Of a DNA stretch of 64,000 nt, positions 29,122-38,269 are shown in pieces. The translations under genes and the position numbers were made by a program. The notes beneath the pieces are model-generated. The model was not told the origin of the DNA, ran no database searches, and was given only the letters and a program-made list of their open reading frames with translations. The stretch comes from Pseudomonas sp. URIL14HWK12:I12 (GTDB lineage: Bacteria; Pseudomonadota; Gammaproteobacteria; Pseudomonadales; Pseudomonadaceae). How positions within the stretch are numbered: the stretch's first letter is position 1; the number at the start of each line of letters is the position of its first letter. The stretch lies in the NCBI RefSeq assembly GCF_003097135.1, contig NZ_QEQL01000004.1, positions 434,001 through 498,000 of the forward strand, read 5' to 3'.

Positions 29122-29832
29122 ATGGATTACCGCAAGCCCCCCAAACGCAAAAGCCTGCACAGCCAGATCGTCCACGACATCGGCATGGGCATCGTCGCCG
29201 GGCGTTGGGAACCGGGGCAGAAGCTACCTGCCGAGGCGCTGCTGTGCGAGGAGTATGCCGTCAGCCGCCCCGTGCTGCGCGAAGCGACGCGGGTGTTGGT
29301 TGCCAAGGGGTTGGTGTATTCCAAGCCGCGGGTCGGTTCAGTGGTGCGCCCACGTGGCGAGTGGCACCTGCTCGACCCTGACGTGCTGCACTGGCTGATG
29401 CAGAGCAGCCCGCAGAACGACTTTTTCGCCATGCTGACCAATGTGCGCGCGGTGATCGAGCCAGCCGCGGCGGCAATGGCGGCGCAGTACGCCACCCCTG
29501 AGGAAGTGGCGGCGATCGCCGAGGCATACCAGCGCATGGAGGCGTCGGGCTCGGCCGACTCGCTGCTGCAACCGGACCTCGATTTTCACGCGCGCATTGC
29601 CGACGCCACCCACAACGACCTGCTCACCCACCTCTGCAACATGTTGTCGTCGGCGTTGCGAGAGGCACTGCGCTATTCGAACCAGCGGCCGAACCTGCAC
29701 GAGTTGGCACTGCCCCGGCACAAGGCGATTCTCACCGCCATCGAGCATGGTGACGCCCTCGGCGCGCGGCAGGCGGCGCTGGTGCAACTGGACGACGCGC
29801 GCGATGCCTTGGGCGTGGTGCTGGGTGTTTGA
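29122..29832 (+). CDS. GntR-family regulator, FadR subfamily (FCD domain)
   Basis: 236 residues from the ATG at 29122. The winged helix (residues 10-75) contains GRWEPGQKLPAEALLCEEYAVSRPVLREATRVLVAKGLV, the GntR signature; the C-terminal all-helical FCD domain has the metal-binding histidines in DLDFHARIADATHNDLLTHL and LPRHKAILTAIEHGD. FCD regulators bind sugar acids or other carboxylates and usually repress. It lies 74 bases after the dehydratase, in the same direction, and probably controls the divergent promoters at 27128-27307. Confidence 0.92.
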   Translation: MDYRKPPKRKSLHSQIVHDIGMGIVAGRWEPGQKLPAEALLCEEYAVSRPVLREATRVLVAKGLVYSKPRVGSVVRPRGEWHLLDPDVLHWLMQSSPQNDFFAMLTNVRAVIEPAAAAMAAQYATPEEVAAIAEAYQRMEASGSADSLLQPDLDFHARIADATHNDLLTHLCNMLSSALREALRYSNQRPNLHELALPRHKAILTAIEHGDALGARQAALVQLDDARDALGVVLGV

Positions 29833-29835
29833 ACG

Positions 29836-30189
29836 TTACAGGCAGGTGGCCAGGGTCGCCTGGCGCTTCTGTGCCGCTTCGCCACGGCGGGTTTCGCCGT
29901 AGAAGCGCACCAGGCTGCCGCGGCCGTTGGGCTCGATGTCGGCAAAATAGGTAGAGGCGTGATTCGAGACCGTGAACCGGCCTTTGCCGTCGCGGTCGGT
30001 GAAGGCGTCGGCGTCGGTGCCGAACAGCGACTCCAATTGCCAGGTGGTTTCGACGCATTGGGCCATGTCGACCGGCAGGCGCGCTGATTCGAGGGTGGCG
30101 ATCGGGCCGGCATCCCGGGCCTGGCCCATGCGGTAGGTGGCACAGCCGGCCAGGGCGAGGATGGCGAGGGCGACGACGCAGCGCTTCAT
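29836..30189 (-). CDS. Small putative lipoprotein
   Basis: 117 residues from the ATG at 30189. The N-terminus MKRCVVALAILALAGCATYRMG is a lipoprotein signal with lipobox LAGC, so it should be anchored in an envelope membrane. The mature part has no domain I recognise; two further cysteines (in DMAQCVETTW and the final TCL) could form a disulfide. The stop is only 4 bases from the stop of the convergent regulator gene. Function unknown; similar proteins occur in Pseudomonas. Confidence 0.75.
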   Translation of the reverse strand: MKRCVVALAILALAGCATYRMGQARDAGPIATLESARLPVDMAQCVETTWQLESLFGTDADAFTDRDGKGRFTVSNHASTYFADIEPNGRGSLVRFYGETRRGEAAQKRQATLATCL

Positions 30190-30339
30190 GGGAGCTTCCC
30201 GTGCAAAAGGGCCGACTATAACGCAGTCATCAGCGGCCTTGATAGTTACCATCGCCACAGGCCACCTTCTGCTTTTTCGGGCGGGGCGTAACATGCTGCT
30301 CACTCACCCCCTACCCTCTTCAAGATGGAGCCCATTGCC

Positions 30340-30447
30340 ATGGACCTGCCTACTCTGAGCCTGTTGGTCGCTGCCTTCGCAGCCATTGCCGCGTGCCCTT
30401 TCGCTTTGCCAGCGTTGAGCCTGTTCGATCAGCAAGACGACCAATAG
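30340..30447 (+). CDS. Possible small hydrophobic protein (35 aa)
   Basis: An ATG at 30340 is preceded by GGAG nine bases upstream and opens a 35-codon frame. The peptide begins MDLPTLSLLVAAFAAIAA, a probable membrane segment, and ends in a polar tail (SLFDQQDDQ). An in-frame ATG at 30325 would add five residues. Evidence is ribosome-binding site, hydrophobicity and the lack of any other gene in the 360-base space before sbp; I know no named family. Confidence 0.45.
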   Translation: MDLPTLSLLVAAFAAIAACPFALPALSLFDQQDDQ

Positions 30448-30552
30448 CGCCAAAAGGCATAAGGCCCGAACCTTCGGAACTTTCGAAGGCGGCAAAGGGG
30501 CGGTTATAGTCGCCCGCACTGCCCTCCTGCCACATACAAGGACCTTCTGCAC

Positions 30553-31557
30553 GTGAAACGACTGTTAAGTGCCTCCCTGCTCGCGGCAGGCCTGGCCTAT
30601 GGTGCCCATGCCCTGGCTGCCGATGCCAAGCCGACCTTGCTGAACGTTTCATACGACGTGATGCGCGACTTCTACAAGGATTACAACGCCGCCTTCACCC
30701 AGCACCTGAAGGATGAAGCCAAGCCAGAGGCGAACCTGCAGTTGTCGTTCGGGGGTTCGAGCAAACAGGCACGCTCGGTGATCGACGGCCTGCAGGCCGA
30801 CGTCATCACCATGAACATGGCCACCGACATCAATGCTTTGGCCGACAATGGAGGCCTGGTGCCGCAAGACTGGGCGGCCCGCTTGCCGAACAACAGCGCC
30901 CCGTTCACCTCGGCGACGGTGTTCATCGTGCGCAAGGGCAACCCCAAGGCACTCAAAGATTGGCCCGACCTGCTCAAGGAGGGCGTGGAAGTGGTGGTGC
31001 CCAACCCCAAGACCAGCGGCAACGGCCGCTACACCTATCTCTCGGCCTGGGCTTATGCCCAACGCCACGGTGCCGATGACGCCAAAGCCCGCGAGTTCGT
31101 CGGCAAGCTGTTCAAGCAGGTGCCGGTGCTCGACACCGGTGGCCGCGCCGCCACTACGACCTTCATGAAGAACCAGATCGGTGATGTACTGGTGACGTTC
31201 GAAAATGAGGCCGAGATGATTGCCCGCGAATTCGGCCGCGACCAGTTCGAGGTGGTGTACCCCAGTGTGTCGGCCGAAGCTGAACCGCCGGTGGCCGTGG
31301 TCGACAAGGTCGTGGACAAGAAAGGCACTCGCGCCCTGGCCGAGGATTACCTGAAGTACCTGTGGTCGCCCCAAGGCCAGGAAATCGCCGCTAAGAACTA
31401 CCTGCGCCCTCGCGACCCCGCCGTGGCGGCCAAGTACACCGACCGCTTCCCCACAGTCGAGCTGATTTCCGTGGAAAAGACCTTCGGCGACTGGCGCACG
31501 GTGCAGAAAACTCACTTCGCCGACGGTGGCGTGTTCGACCAGATCTACCAGCAGTGA
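30553..31557 (+). CDS. sbp: Periplasmic sulfate-binding protein
   Basis: 334 residues. A signal peptide (MKRLLSASLLAAG...ALA) is followed by TLLNVSYDVMRDFYKDYN and LSFGGSSKQARSVIDGLQADVITMNMATDINAL, the sulfate-binding pocket of Sbp/CysP proteins, and NPKTSGNGRYTYLSAW, also characteristic. It delivers sulfate to a CysTWA ABC transporter, whose genes are not adjacent, so the permease must be encoded elsewhere. Upstream, an inverted repeat at 30471-30489 (CCTTCG, 7 bases, CGAAGG) precedes a TATAGT-like element. A hairpin follows the stop. Confidence 0.93.
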   Translation: MKRLLSASLLAAGLAYGAHALAADAKPTLLNVSYDVMRDFYKDYNAAFTQHLKDEAKPEANLQLSFGGSSKQARSVIDGLQADVITMNMATDINALADNGGLVPQDWAARLPNNSAPFTSATVFIVRKGNPKALKDWPDLLKEGVEVVVPNPKTSGNGRYTYLSAWAYAQRHGADDAKAREFVGKLFKQVPVLDTGGRAATTTFMKNQIGDVLVTFENEAEMIAREFGRDQFEVVYPSVSAEAEPPVAVVDKVVDKKGTRALAEDYLKYLWSPQGQEIAAKNYLRPRDPAVAAKYTDRFPTVELISVEKTFGDWRTVQKTHFADGGVFDQIYQQ

Positions 31558-31563
31558 CCTTCA

Positions 31564-31588
31564 AGGTGCCCGCCGAGCGCGGGCACCT
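31564..31588 (+). terminator. Terminator-like hairpin after sbp
   Basis: A perfect 10-base stem (AGGTGCCCGC with GCGGGCACCT) and 5-base loop begin 7 bases after the sbp stop. There is no T-run, so it may be a weak or Rho-assisted terminator or an mRNA-stabilising hairpin. Confidence 0.6.
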
Positions 31589-31706
31589 CGACAAATACCG
31601 CGCGCCAAGGTAAAACGGCAACCTGTACTCCCCTCTCCCTGTCGCACCCCTGCCCGCCGCTGGCAGTGCGGTAGCGTGCCCGCTGACTTTTCCAGGTTCC
31701 TGACCC

Positions 31707-33743
31707 ATGAAGAATGCCCCTCATTCTTCCGTGCCCTATCGCGCGGAAGTCGATGGCTTGCGCGCCATTGCCGTGCTCCCGGTGATTCTCTACCACGCAG
31801 GCATCAGCCTGTTCGGCGGAGGTTTCGTCGGGGTGGACGTGTTTTTCGTGATCTCCGGCTACCTGATCACCTCTATCTTGCTCAGCGAACATGAACGCGG
31901 CAGCTTCAGCGTGCTGCGCTTCTACGAGCGCCGTGCTCGGCGCATTCTGCCGCCGCTGTTCGTGATGATGGCGGTGTGCCTGCCACTGGCCTGGCTATGG
32001 CTGGACCCTATCGCCCTGCGCAGCTTCGCCAAAAGCCTGGTCACGGTGCCCCTGTTTTCGTCCAATGCGCTGTTCTGGATGGAAACCGGCTATTTCGGCG
32101 GTGATGTCGAGCTCAAGCCGCTGATCCACACCTGGACCCTGGCGGTTGAAGAGCAGTACTACCTGATTTTCCCGCTGCTATTGTGGCTGGGCTGGCGCAT
32201 GCCGCGCCGGCTACTGGTAGCCGGCCTGGCGCTGCTGGGCTTGGCCAGCCTGACATGGGCTGAATATGGCGCCCAGCAGGCTTCCACCGCAGCTTTCTAC
32301 CTGTTGCCTGCCCGGGGCTGGGAGTTGCTGCTCGGTTCACTGCTGGCATTCGCGCTGCAGCGCCGGCCACAGCCGGCCCACGGTGCCATGGCCGAAGTGG
32401 GCGGGTTGCTCGGGCTTGGGCTGATCGGCTATGCGGTGTTCGCCTTCGGGGTGGGCACGCCCTTTCCTGGCCTGCACGCGCTGTTCCCGACCCTCGGCGC
32501 AGCGCTGGTGATCGCCAGTTGCAGCCCCCGTACTTTCGCCGGGCGGCTACTGGCCAGCCGGCCACTGGTGGGCATAGGCTTGATTAGCTACAGCGCCTAT
32601 CTGTGGCACCAGCCGCTGTTTGCCTTCGCTCGCAACGCCGACCTGATGCCACCCTCCACGGCAGCCCTGCTCGGCCTGGCGGCGCTGTCACTGGTGCTGG
32701 CGTGGTTGAGCTGGCGCTTTATCGAAGGGCCATTTCGCGACAAGCAGCGCATCAGTCGCCGGCAGATTTTCAACGCCAGTGCCCTGGCCTCCGTGGCGTT
32801 CATGGCCATCGGCCTGCTGGGCTACCAGCAGCAGGGCTTCCCAGGCCGCTACAACCTCGACCCTGCATTGGTCAACGCTTTCGTCGACCCGACCATCCGC
32901 CATGCTTGCGACCAAGGCTACAACGGCGACGGCAAAAGTATTTCGCTGTGCTACTTCGGCGCCGCCAGCCAGGCGAACGGCGCGAGCCTGGCGGTGTTTG
33001 GCGACAGCCATTCCGAAGCGCTCCTGCCGGCCTTCGCGCAGCTCGCCGACGGCCTGCCCCACGGCATCGCGCACCTGGGTGTTGGAGGCTGCCCGCCCTT
33101 GCTGGGGGTAGATGTGGCCGCGGGCAACTATGCCCCCACGGCCTGCGAGGCGCTGGCCCAGCGGCAACTGGCCTTCGTGCGCGAGCACAAGGTCCGCCAT
33201 GTGGTGCTGATCGCACGCTGGTCGTTGTATACCGACGGGGGCTATCAAGGCGCGCGCAAGGTGCGCTATTTCCTCACCGATGCGCAGCACAGCCATCAGG
33301 ACCAAGCCACCTCACGGCAGGTATTCGAAGCCGGCCTGGCGCGCACCGTGGCGCAGTACCGCGCGCTGGGTGCACAAGTGGATGTGGTGGCCCAAGCCCC
33401 GCAGCAATTGGCCAGCCCGCGCAACCTGTATTACCGCCTGGCGCATCAGCAACAGGACAGCCAGGCGAGCAAGCTCGCCGCCGTGCAGGCGCTGTCGGTG
33501 CCTTATCAGGAGCACAAGGCACTGCAGGCCTACACCCGCGGCTACCTGCAGCAATTAGCCGATGCTGGGCAGATACGGCTATTTAGCCTGGATGCAGCCT
33601 TCTGCGATGCCCAACGCTGCCTGATCGGCGACCTGCGCCCCTGGTACAAGGACAGCGACCACCTCAACGAACAAGGTGCCGAGCGCAGCCTGTCGGTGGT
33701 GCGCCAGATCGTCGAGCCGGCAACGGTTGCCGCCGTTCAGTAG
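31707..33743 (+). CDS. OafA/YrhL-type acyltransferase with SGNH domain
   Basis: 678 residues. The N-terminal half is an acyltransferase-3 domain with about ten membrane helices: YRAEVDGLRAIAVLPVILYHAG at the start, GGGFVGVDVFFVISGYLIT, and RARRILPPLFV. The C-terminal half is an SGNH-hydrolase domain with the block VFGDSHSEALLPAF and a late Asp-x-x-His (DSDHLNEQGAE), as in proteins that acetylate O-antigen or other surface polysaccharide. It is a single gene with no glycosyltransferase neighbours, so the polymer target is unknown. Its end overlaps the convergent dehydrogenase by 7 bases. Confidence 0.92.
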   Translation: MKNAPHSSVPYRAEVDGLRAIAVLPVILYHAGISLFGGGFVGVDVFFVISGYLITSILLSEHERGSFSVLRFYERRARRILPPLFVMMAVCLPLAWLWLDPIALRSFAKSLVTVPLFSSNALFWMETGYFGGDVELKPLIHTWTLAVEEQYYLIFPLLLWLGWRMPRRLLVAGLALLGLASLTWAEYGAQQASTAAFYLLPARGWELLLGSLLAFALQRRPQPAHGAMAEVGGLLGLGLIGYAVFAFGVGTPFPGLHALFPTLGAALVIASCSPRTFAGRLLASRPLVGIGLISYSAYLWHQPLFAFARNADLMPPSTAALLGLAALSLVLAWLSWRFIEGPFRDKQRISRRQIFNASALASVAFMAIGLLGYQQQGFPGRYNLDPALVNAFVDPTIRHACDQGYNGDGKSISLCYFGAASQANGASLAVFGDSHSEALLPAFAQLADGLPHGIAHLGVGGCPPLLGVDVAAGNYAPTACEALAQRQLAFVREHKVRHVVLIARWSLYTDGGYQGARKVRYFLTDAQHSHQDQATSRQVFEAGLARTVAQYRALGAQVDVVAQAPQQLASPRNLYYRLAHQQQDSQASKLAAVQALSVPYQEHKALQAYTRGYLQQLADAGQIRLFSLDAAFCDAQRCLIGDLRPWYKDSDHLNEQGAERSLSVVRQIVEPATVAAVQ

Positions 33744-34669
33744 CCGCGGTCGAAATCAACCGCGCCTTTGATCGGCTGGCCGGCCTGGAACGCCTTGAAA
33801 TTCTTCATGAACAGCTCGGCCATCAGCTCAGGAGAGGTGGGCGCTGCACTGTGACCCGTCAGCAGCAGGCCCCAGGCCGTCCAGAATGGATGCTGCTGCG
33901 GCAGCGGCTCCTGCCGGCAGACGTCGATGACCGCGCCCGCCAAATGGCCCTGCTTGAGCGCGCTCACCAGGTCGGCGTCTACCACCGAGGTGCCGCGCCC
34001 TGCGTTGATGAACAAGGCATCAGGGTTGAAGCGGGAGAACAGCTCGGCATTGTAGATATCTTCAGTAGCCGGCGTGTTGGGCAACAGGTTGATCACGTAA
34101 TCGGCCTCGGCCACCCGCTGGGGCAGTGCCTCCAGCCCGCTGACGCTGCTGAACGGCGCTTGTTTGCGTGGGCGGCTGGCAATGCCATGCAGCTTGACCC
34201 CGAACGGCTTGAGAAAGCGCGCCACGGCCACACCGATGTCGCCGATGCCGACGATCAGCACGCGTTTGCCCTGCAGGCTCGGCACAAGGCGGTTGTCCCA
34301 GCGGCGCTCGACCTGGCTGACCAGCCGCGAGAGCACCAGCCGTTCATGGCCGAGCAGGTAGGTAAGCACGTATTCGGCCATCACCTGGCCAAAGATGCCC
34401 ACTGCCCGTGAAAGGGTGTAGTCGCGTGGCAACCCCTCTGCCAGCAACGGCGTAATGCCCGCCCAGGTCGACTGCACCCAGCGCGGGCGATGGCCTTGGC
34501 GCAGCAGGCTGGCCAGCAGGTCGGGCTGGCCTAGCCAGATATCGCACCGTGCCGCGTACTCTGCGAGCACGGCAGAATCGTCACTGGTGAGCACTTCGAG
34601 GTGGGGCGCTTGTTCGCCCAGCAGGCGAGCGTAGGTGGCGAAGCTGTGCTCCGCGATCAGGACGGGCAT
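33737..34669 (-). CDS. D-isomer-specific 2-hydroxyacid dehydrogenase (GhrA-like)
   Basis: 310 residues from the ATG at 34669; an upstream extension was rejected. The Rossmann motif is VLIVGIGDIGVAVARFLKPFG, followed by DYVINLLPNTPATEDIY, FINAGRGTSVVDADLV with the catalytic Arg region, an Asp/Glu-containing IDVCRQEPLPQQHPFW, and the catalytic histidine in LLTGHSAAPT. Family members reduce glyoxylate, hydroxypyruvate or phenylpyruvate with NAD(P)H. It lacks nearby pathway genes, so its substrate is unclear. Confidence 0.9.
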   Translation of the reverse strand: MPVLIAEHSFATYARLLGEQAPHLEVLTSDDSAVLAEYAARCDIWLGQPDLLASLLRQGHRPRWVQSTWAGITPLLAEGLPRDYTLSRAVGIFGQVMAEYVLTYLLGHERLVLSRLVSQVERRWDNRLVPSLQGKRVLIVGIGDIGVAVARFLKPFGVKLHGIASRPRKQAPFSSVSGLEALPQRVAEADYVINLLPNTPATEDIYNAELFSRFNPDALFINAGRGTSVVDADLVSALKQGHLAGAVIDVCRQEPLPQQHPFWTAWGLLLTGHSAAPTSPELMAELFMKNFKAFQAGQPIKGAVDFDRGY

Positions 34670-34867
34670 GTAGAAACCTTGCAGAAAAAGCGGGCACGCG
34701 CCGGCACCTGCGGTGCCGATCGGTTTTCGGGTACGCGTCGCCCGGCTGGCCGGCCCCCCATGGTTCACTGCAGAGCTGTGTGGGGGTCGGCTGGCCGCGC
34801 GAGGCGACTTGATGTTCGAAACAGGGCGCCACAGTAACGAAAAATCCGAAGCCTGACAGTGAAATCG

Positions 34868-35161
34868 TCAGACCGGGTCGTTACGCCGCAGCAGCTCTTC
34901 AGGCAGGTGTTCGATGTACTCTTCTTCTGGCGGCGGCATCTGCAGGTGGTAACCCTGGGTGTCGAGGTTTTCCAGCACTTTGGTGATGTCTTCGCGGGCC
35001 AGGGTGCGCTCCGGGGTGAGCACCAGGTCGAAGGCGTGTACCGGTGTGCCGAACAGCGGCAGCAAGCCCTCCGGCACCTTGGCAATGCCATCGGCCTTGA
35101 GGGTGTAGAGGTACATTTCTCGCTTACGCGGGCTCTTGTAGATCGAACAGATGCGTTTCAT
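34868..35161 (-). CDS. YcgL-domain protein
   Basis: 97 residues. [17 protein letters not shown] and [23 protein letters not shown] are the YcgL-family blocks. The family is small, found mostly in gammaproteobacteria next to rnd, with a solved fold but no established function. Its start overlaps the rnd stop by 4 bases, so the two are translated together. Confidence 0.9.
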   Translation of the reverse strand: MKRICSIYKSPRKREMYLYTLKADGIAKVPEGLLPLFGTPVHAFDLVLTPERTLAREDITKVLENLDTQGYHLQMPPPEEEYIEHLPEELLRRNDPV

Positions 35162-36336
35162 GCGGTTTCCTTTGGCCCAGCCGAGTGCGGCCCAGCCGGA
35201 TGCGGCCCAGCCGGATGCGGCCCAGCCAGAGCGTCGAGCAGTTTTTGGCCCAGGCGCTCACGGCGCCAGCCGCGCAGAGACTCGGGCAGTTGATAGGGGC
35301 CATCTGGAAAGCCCGAGCGCAGCAGCGCTTCGAGGGTTTTCTTGCGGGTGGCCAGCTCCGGGGCGATGCCCAGCTCGGCGGCCTCGGCCTGGCCAACCGC
35401 GCGCAGGCGCTTGAGGATCCCGGAGGCTTCGATCGGCAATGGCTCGGGCAGCACCTGCGGCCACTGCTCACGAGGCAGGCTGGCGGCCGTGCGGATCAGC
35501 TCGATCAAGGCTTCACCGTCTTGGCGCAGGGTACGCGGGTGCATGTCCTCGATCTTGGCCATGGCAGTGAGGTTGTCGGGCTGATAGCGCGCCAGCGGCC
35601 ACAGGCTGCTCTCCTTGAGAATCCGGTTGCGTGGCACATCGCGCAGCCTGGCCTGGGTTTCGCGCCAGGCGCACAGTTCGCGCAGCACCGCCAGTTGGGC
35701 CGGGGCCAGCTTCCAGGCAAGCTTGGCATCACGGTACAGCTCATGCGGGTCGGCTTCACGGGTGAGCTGGGTAACCAGCTCCTGGCCGTCGTCGAGCACC
35801 CAGGCGGTTTTTTCATCGGACAACCGCGGCTTGAGCGCGCTGTACAGCTCGGCCAGGTGCAAGGCGTCTTCGGCCGCATAGCGCACCTGGCTGTCGGCCA
35901 GCGGCCGTTGCAACCAGTCGGAGCGCGTTTCACCCTTGGGCAGCTCCAGGCCCAACACTTCCTGCACCAGGCGTGAGTAGCCCATGGAGAAGCCCAGGTT
36001 CAGGTAAGCAGCGGCCAATTGCGTGTCGAACAGCGGCAAGGGCGAGGCGCCGGTGAGCCGCAACAGCACCTCAAGATCTTCGCCGCAGGCGTGCAGCACC
36101 TTGAGCACGCCAGGGGCCTCGAGCACCTGGGCAAGGGGCGCCCATTGATCGATGCACAGCGGGTCGATCAGCCAGGCTGTATGGCCATCGCTGACCTGCA
36201 CCAGCCCGGCTTGCGGGTAGAACGTGTCGACCCGCATGAACTCGGTATCGACCGCGATGAATGAAAGCGTGCGCCATTGCTGGCAACAGGCAGCAAGGCT
36301 TGCGTCGTCAAGAACCCATTCGATGTTGATTGGCAC
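35158..36336 (-). CDS. rnd: Ribonuclease D
   Basis: 392 residues from a GTG at 36336, chosen because GAGGAG lies six bases upstream; an in-frame TTG at 36354 has no such site. The DEDD exonuclease residues are visible: [16 protein letters not shown] (Asp, Glu), [10 protein letters not shown] (Asp) and [13 protein letters not shown] (Tyr, Asp). HRDC domains follow. It trims the 3' ends of tRNA precursors and other stable RNAs. The C-terminus ends in five-residue repeats (AGPHP units) encoded by a 15-base tandem repeat, which looks like a recent expansion. It is coupled to ycgL. Confidence 0.94.
   Translation of the reverse strand: MPINIEWVLDDASLAACCQQWRTLSFIAVDTEFMRVDTFYPQAGLVQVSDGHTAWLIDPLCIDQWAPLAQVLEAPGVLKVLHACGEDLEVLLRLTGASPLPLFDTQLAAAYLNLGFSMGYSRLVQEVLGLELPKGETRSDWLQRPLADSQVRYAAEDALHLAELYSALKPRLSDEKTAWVLDDGQELVTQLTREADPHELYRDAKLAWKLAPAQLAVLRELCAWRETQARLRDVPRNRILKESSLWPLARYQPDNLTAMAKIEDMHPRTLRQDGEALIELIRTAASLPREQWPQVLPEPLPIEASGILKRLRAVGQAEAAELGIAPELATRKKTLEALLRSGFPDGPYQLPESLRGWRRERLGQKLLDALAGPHPAGPHPAGPHSAGPKETA
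35174..35233. repeat. 15-base tandem repeat, four copies, in the 3' end of rnd
   Basis: The unit GGCCCAGCCGGATGC is repeated at 35174, 35189, 35204 and 35219. Copies two and three are identical; the outer two differ at a few bases. It encodes 5-residue AGPHP-like repeats just before the rnd stop. The period is a multiple of three, so copy-number change keeps the frame. Confidence 0.9.
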
Positions 36337-36392
36337 GCGGCACTCCTCAGGCAATGCCGCGCAGTATATCGCGCTTGGCGCCTGGCTGCAGG

Positions 36393-38009
36393 TCAGCCAC
36401 GGCAGGCGGCGAACAGGTCAAGTGCCGGGTCGTAGGTTTGGGTCTGCACCTGCAGCAGGCCGAGCATCGAATGAAACAGGTTGTCCTGGCTCAGCGGCCG
36501 CTCGCGGCTGGCCTGCAGGCAAGTGGTGTTGACCTTCAACGCCTGCTGGTAGCCGTCGGAAAACCACGCCAGCATCGGCACATGCTTTTGCTGCTCTGGG
36601 GCCAGCATGTAGGGCGTGCCGTGCAGGAACAGGTTGTACTCGCCCAGCGACTCGCCGTGGTCGGAAAGGTAGAGCATGGCGCTGTCGACGCTGCCCTGGT
36701 GCGCGCGCAGCGTGTCGATCAGGCTTGCCAGCACCTGGTCGGTGTAGCGCAGGGTGTTGTCATAGGCGTTGACGATCTGCGCCTGGCTGCAGTTGTTCAA
36801 CGCATTGCTCTGGCACACCGGGCTGAAGGGTTCGAAGCCTGCGGGCACGCGCTTGTAGTACTCCGGCCCATGGCTGCCCATCTGGTGCAGCACCAGCACG
36901 GTGTCGCGGGTCAGGTTGCCCAGCAGCCCCGGCAGGTCGCGCAGCAGGATGGCGTCATGGCATTCCCCGCCTGCGCAGTAGGCTGGGTCGGTTTCATTGC
37001 TCAGGTTGCGGTAGCTCACCCGCGAGCAGGTGCCTTTGCAGCCTGACTGGTTGTCCAGCCAGATCACATCGAGCCCGGCATGCTTGAGGACGTCCAGCAG
37101 GCCCTCCTGGTTGGCCGCGACGCCGGCCGAGTAATTCTTGCGGGTGAGGTTGGAGAACATGCACGGCACAGACACTGCCGTTTCGGTACCGCAGGAATGC
37201 ACATCGGGAAAAGCGATCAGGCCCTGCTCGGCGGCCAGCTTCGGGTTGGTGTCGCGGCTGTAGCCCAGCAGGCTGAAGTTTTCCGCACGGGCGCTCTCCC
37301 CTACCACCAGTACGGTCAGGGTCTTGCGGGTGTGCTGCTGCCAGGCCGGGCCCAGGTGCGCGTCTTCACCGATCGCGCGAAACGGATGGCGGGCGCTGTC
37401 GACCTGCTCGCCGAGATAGCCCAGGGTGGCACCGATCAGGTTGCTCGGCACCACCAGCAGGCGCAGCTCGTGGTGGTTGCGAAACAGCGAGGCCAGGCCC
37501 TGGTAGTTGCTCAACGCCAGGGCGCTGATCAGGCAGGCGCTGCCCACCGCCACCAGCAACTTGCTCAGCAGCGCCCGCGACCAACGCCGATATTTGACCG
37601 GCCACAACCACAGCACCAGCGAAGGCAGCACGCCCAACAGCGTGAGGTAACCGAGCAGCTTGAGCGACAGCAGGCCGCCCACTTCGTTGACGTCAGTCTC
37701 GGCGACGTTTCGGAACATCCCGGCGTCGATCAGCACGCCGTATTCGTTCATGAAATACGCCACCCCGGCGCTGGCCATGAACAATACCGTCAGCAGGGGC
37801 TTGAGGGTCCAGCGCCCGGCCAGCAGGCTCAGCACCAGGTTGAACGCCAGCCCCACCATGGCGATGAACGCGGCGCGCAACACCCAGCCGCCGCTCTGTT
37901 GGGTCACTTCCAGCAATCGCTGCCACAACGGCACGTTGAACAGCGCCAACAGCAGCGCGCTGGCGGCCAGGGTCACGGCTTCGGGCCGCACGGCTTGGGG
38001 TTTGTACAT
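36393..38009 (-). CDS. eptA: Phosphoethanolamine-lipid A transferase, EptA type
   Basis: 538 residues. Five N-terminal membrane helices (to about residue 175) precede a periplasmic sulfatase-like domain: VLVVGESARAENFSLLGY binds zinc, CGTETAVSVPCMFSN holds the catalytic threonine, VIWLDNQSGCKGTCSRV and VLHQMGSHGPEYYKRVP and SDHGESLGEYNLFLHG hold the remaining metal ligands. It adds phosphoethanolamine to lipid A, which lowers polymyxin susceptibility. No two-component regulator (such as PmrAB) is adjacent. Confidence 0.93.
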   Translation of the reverse strand: MYKPQAVRPEAVTLAASALLLALFNVPLWQRLLEVTQQSGGWVLRAAFIAMVGLAFNLVLSLLAGRWTLKPLLTVLFMASAGVAYFMNEYGVLIDAGMFRNVAETDVNEVGGLLSLKLLGYLTLLGVLPSLVLWLWPVKYRRWSRALLSKLLVAVGSACLISALALSNYQGLASLFRNHHELRLLVVPSNLIGATLGYLGEQVDSARHPFRAIGEDAHLGPAWQQHTRKTLTVLVVGESARAENFSLLGYSRDTNPKLAAEQGLIAFPDVHSCGTETAVSVPCMFSNLTRKNYSAGVAANQEGLLDVLKHAGLDVIWLDNQSGCKGTCSRVSYRNLSNETDPAYCAGGECHDAILLRDLPGLLGNLTRDTVLVLHQMGSHGPEYYKRVPAGFEPFSPVCQSNALNNCSQAQIVNAYDNTLRYTDQVLASLIDTLRAHQGSVDSAMLYLSDHGESLGEYNLFLHGTPYMLAPEQQKHVPMLAWFSDGYQQALKVNTTCLQASRERPLSQDNLFHSMLGLLQVQTQTYDPALDLFAACRG

Positions 38010-38269
38010 AGGCGGTCGGGCTTCTTTTCTCGAACCAACGGGGCGGCGCTTGCCGGCGCCATGCTCATGGCGGCGGAATCTAGGCGCCGGCCGGGCAATT
38101 TTTCGTGAAAAAGACCGTGATGAATAGTCGCCCCCGCAGATCGTTCAGGGGCGATTCAGGCACAGCCGGTGGGTCACTTGCACACGAAAAAGCCTAGCAG
38201 CCGCCAAGCGGTCGAGAAGGCGCTCTTGATCTGGCTTCAGTGAATCTGGAGCCCGACGTTTTTCAACCG

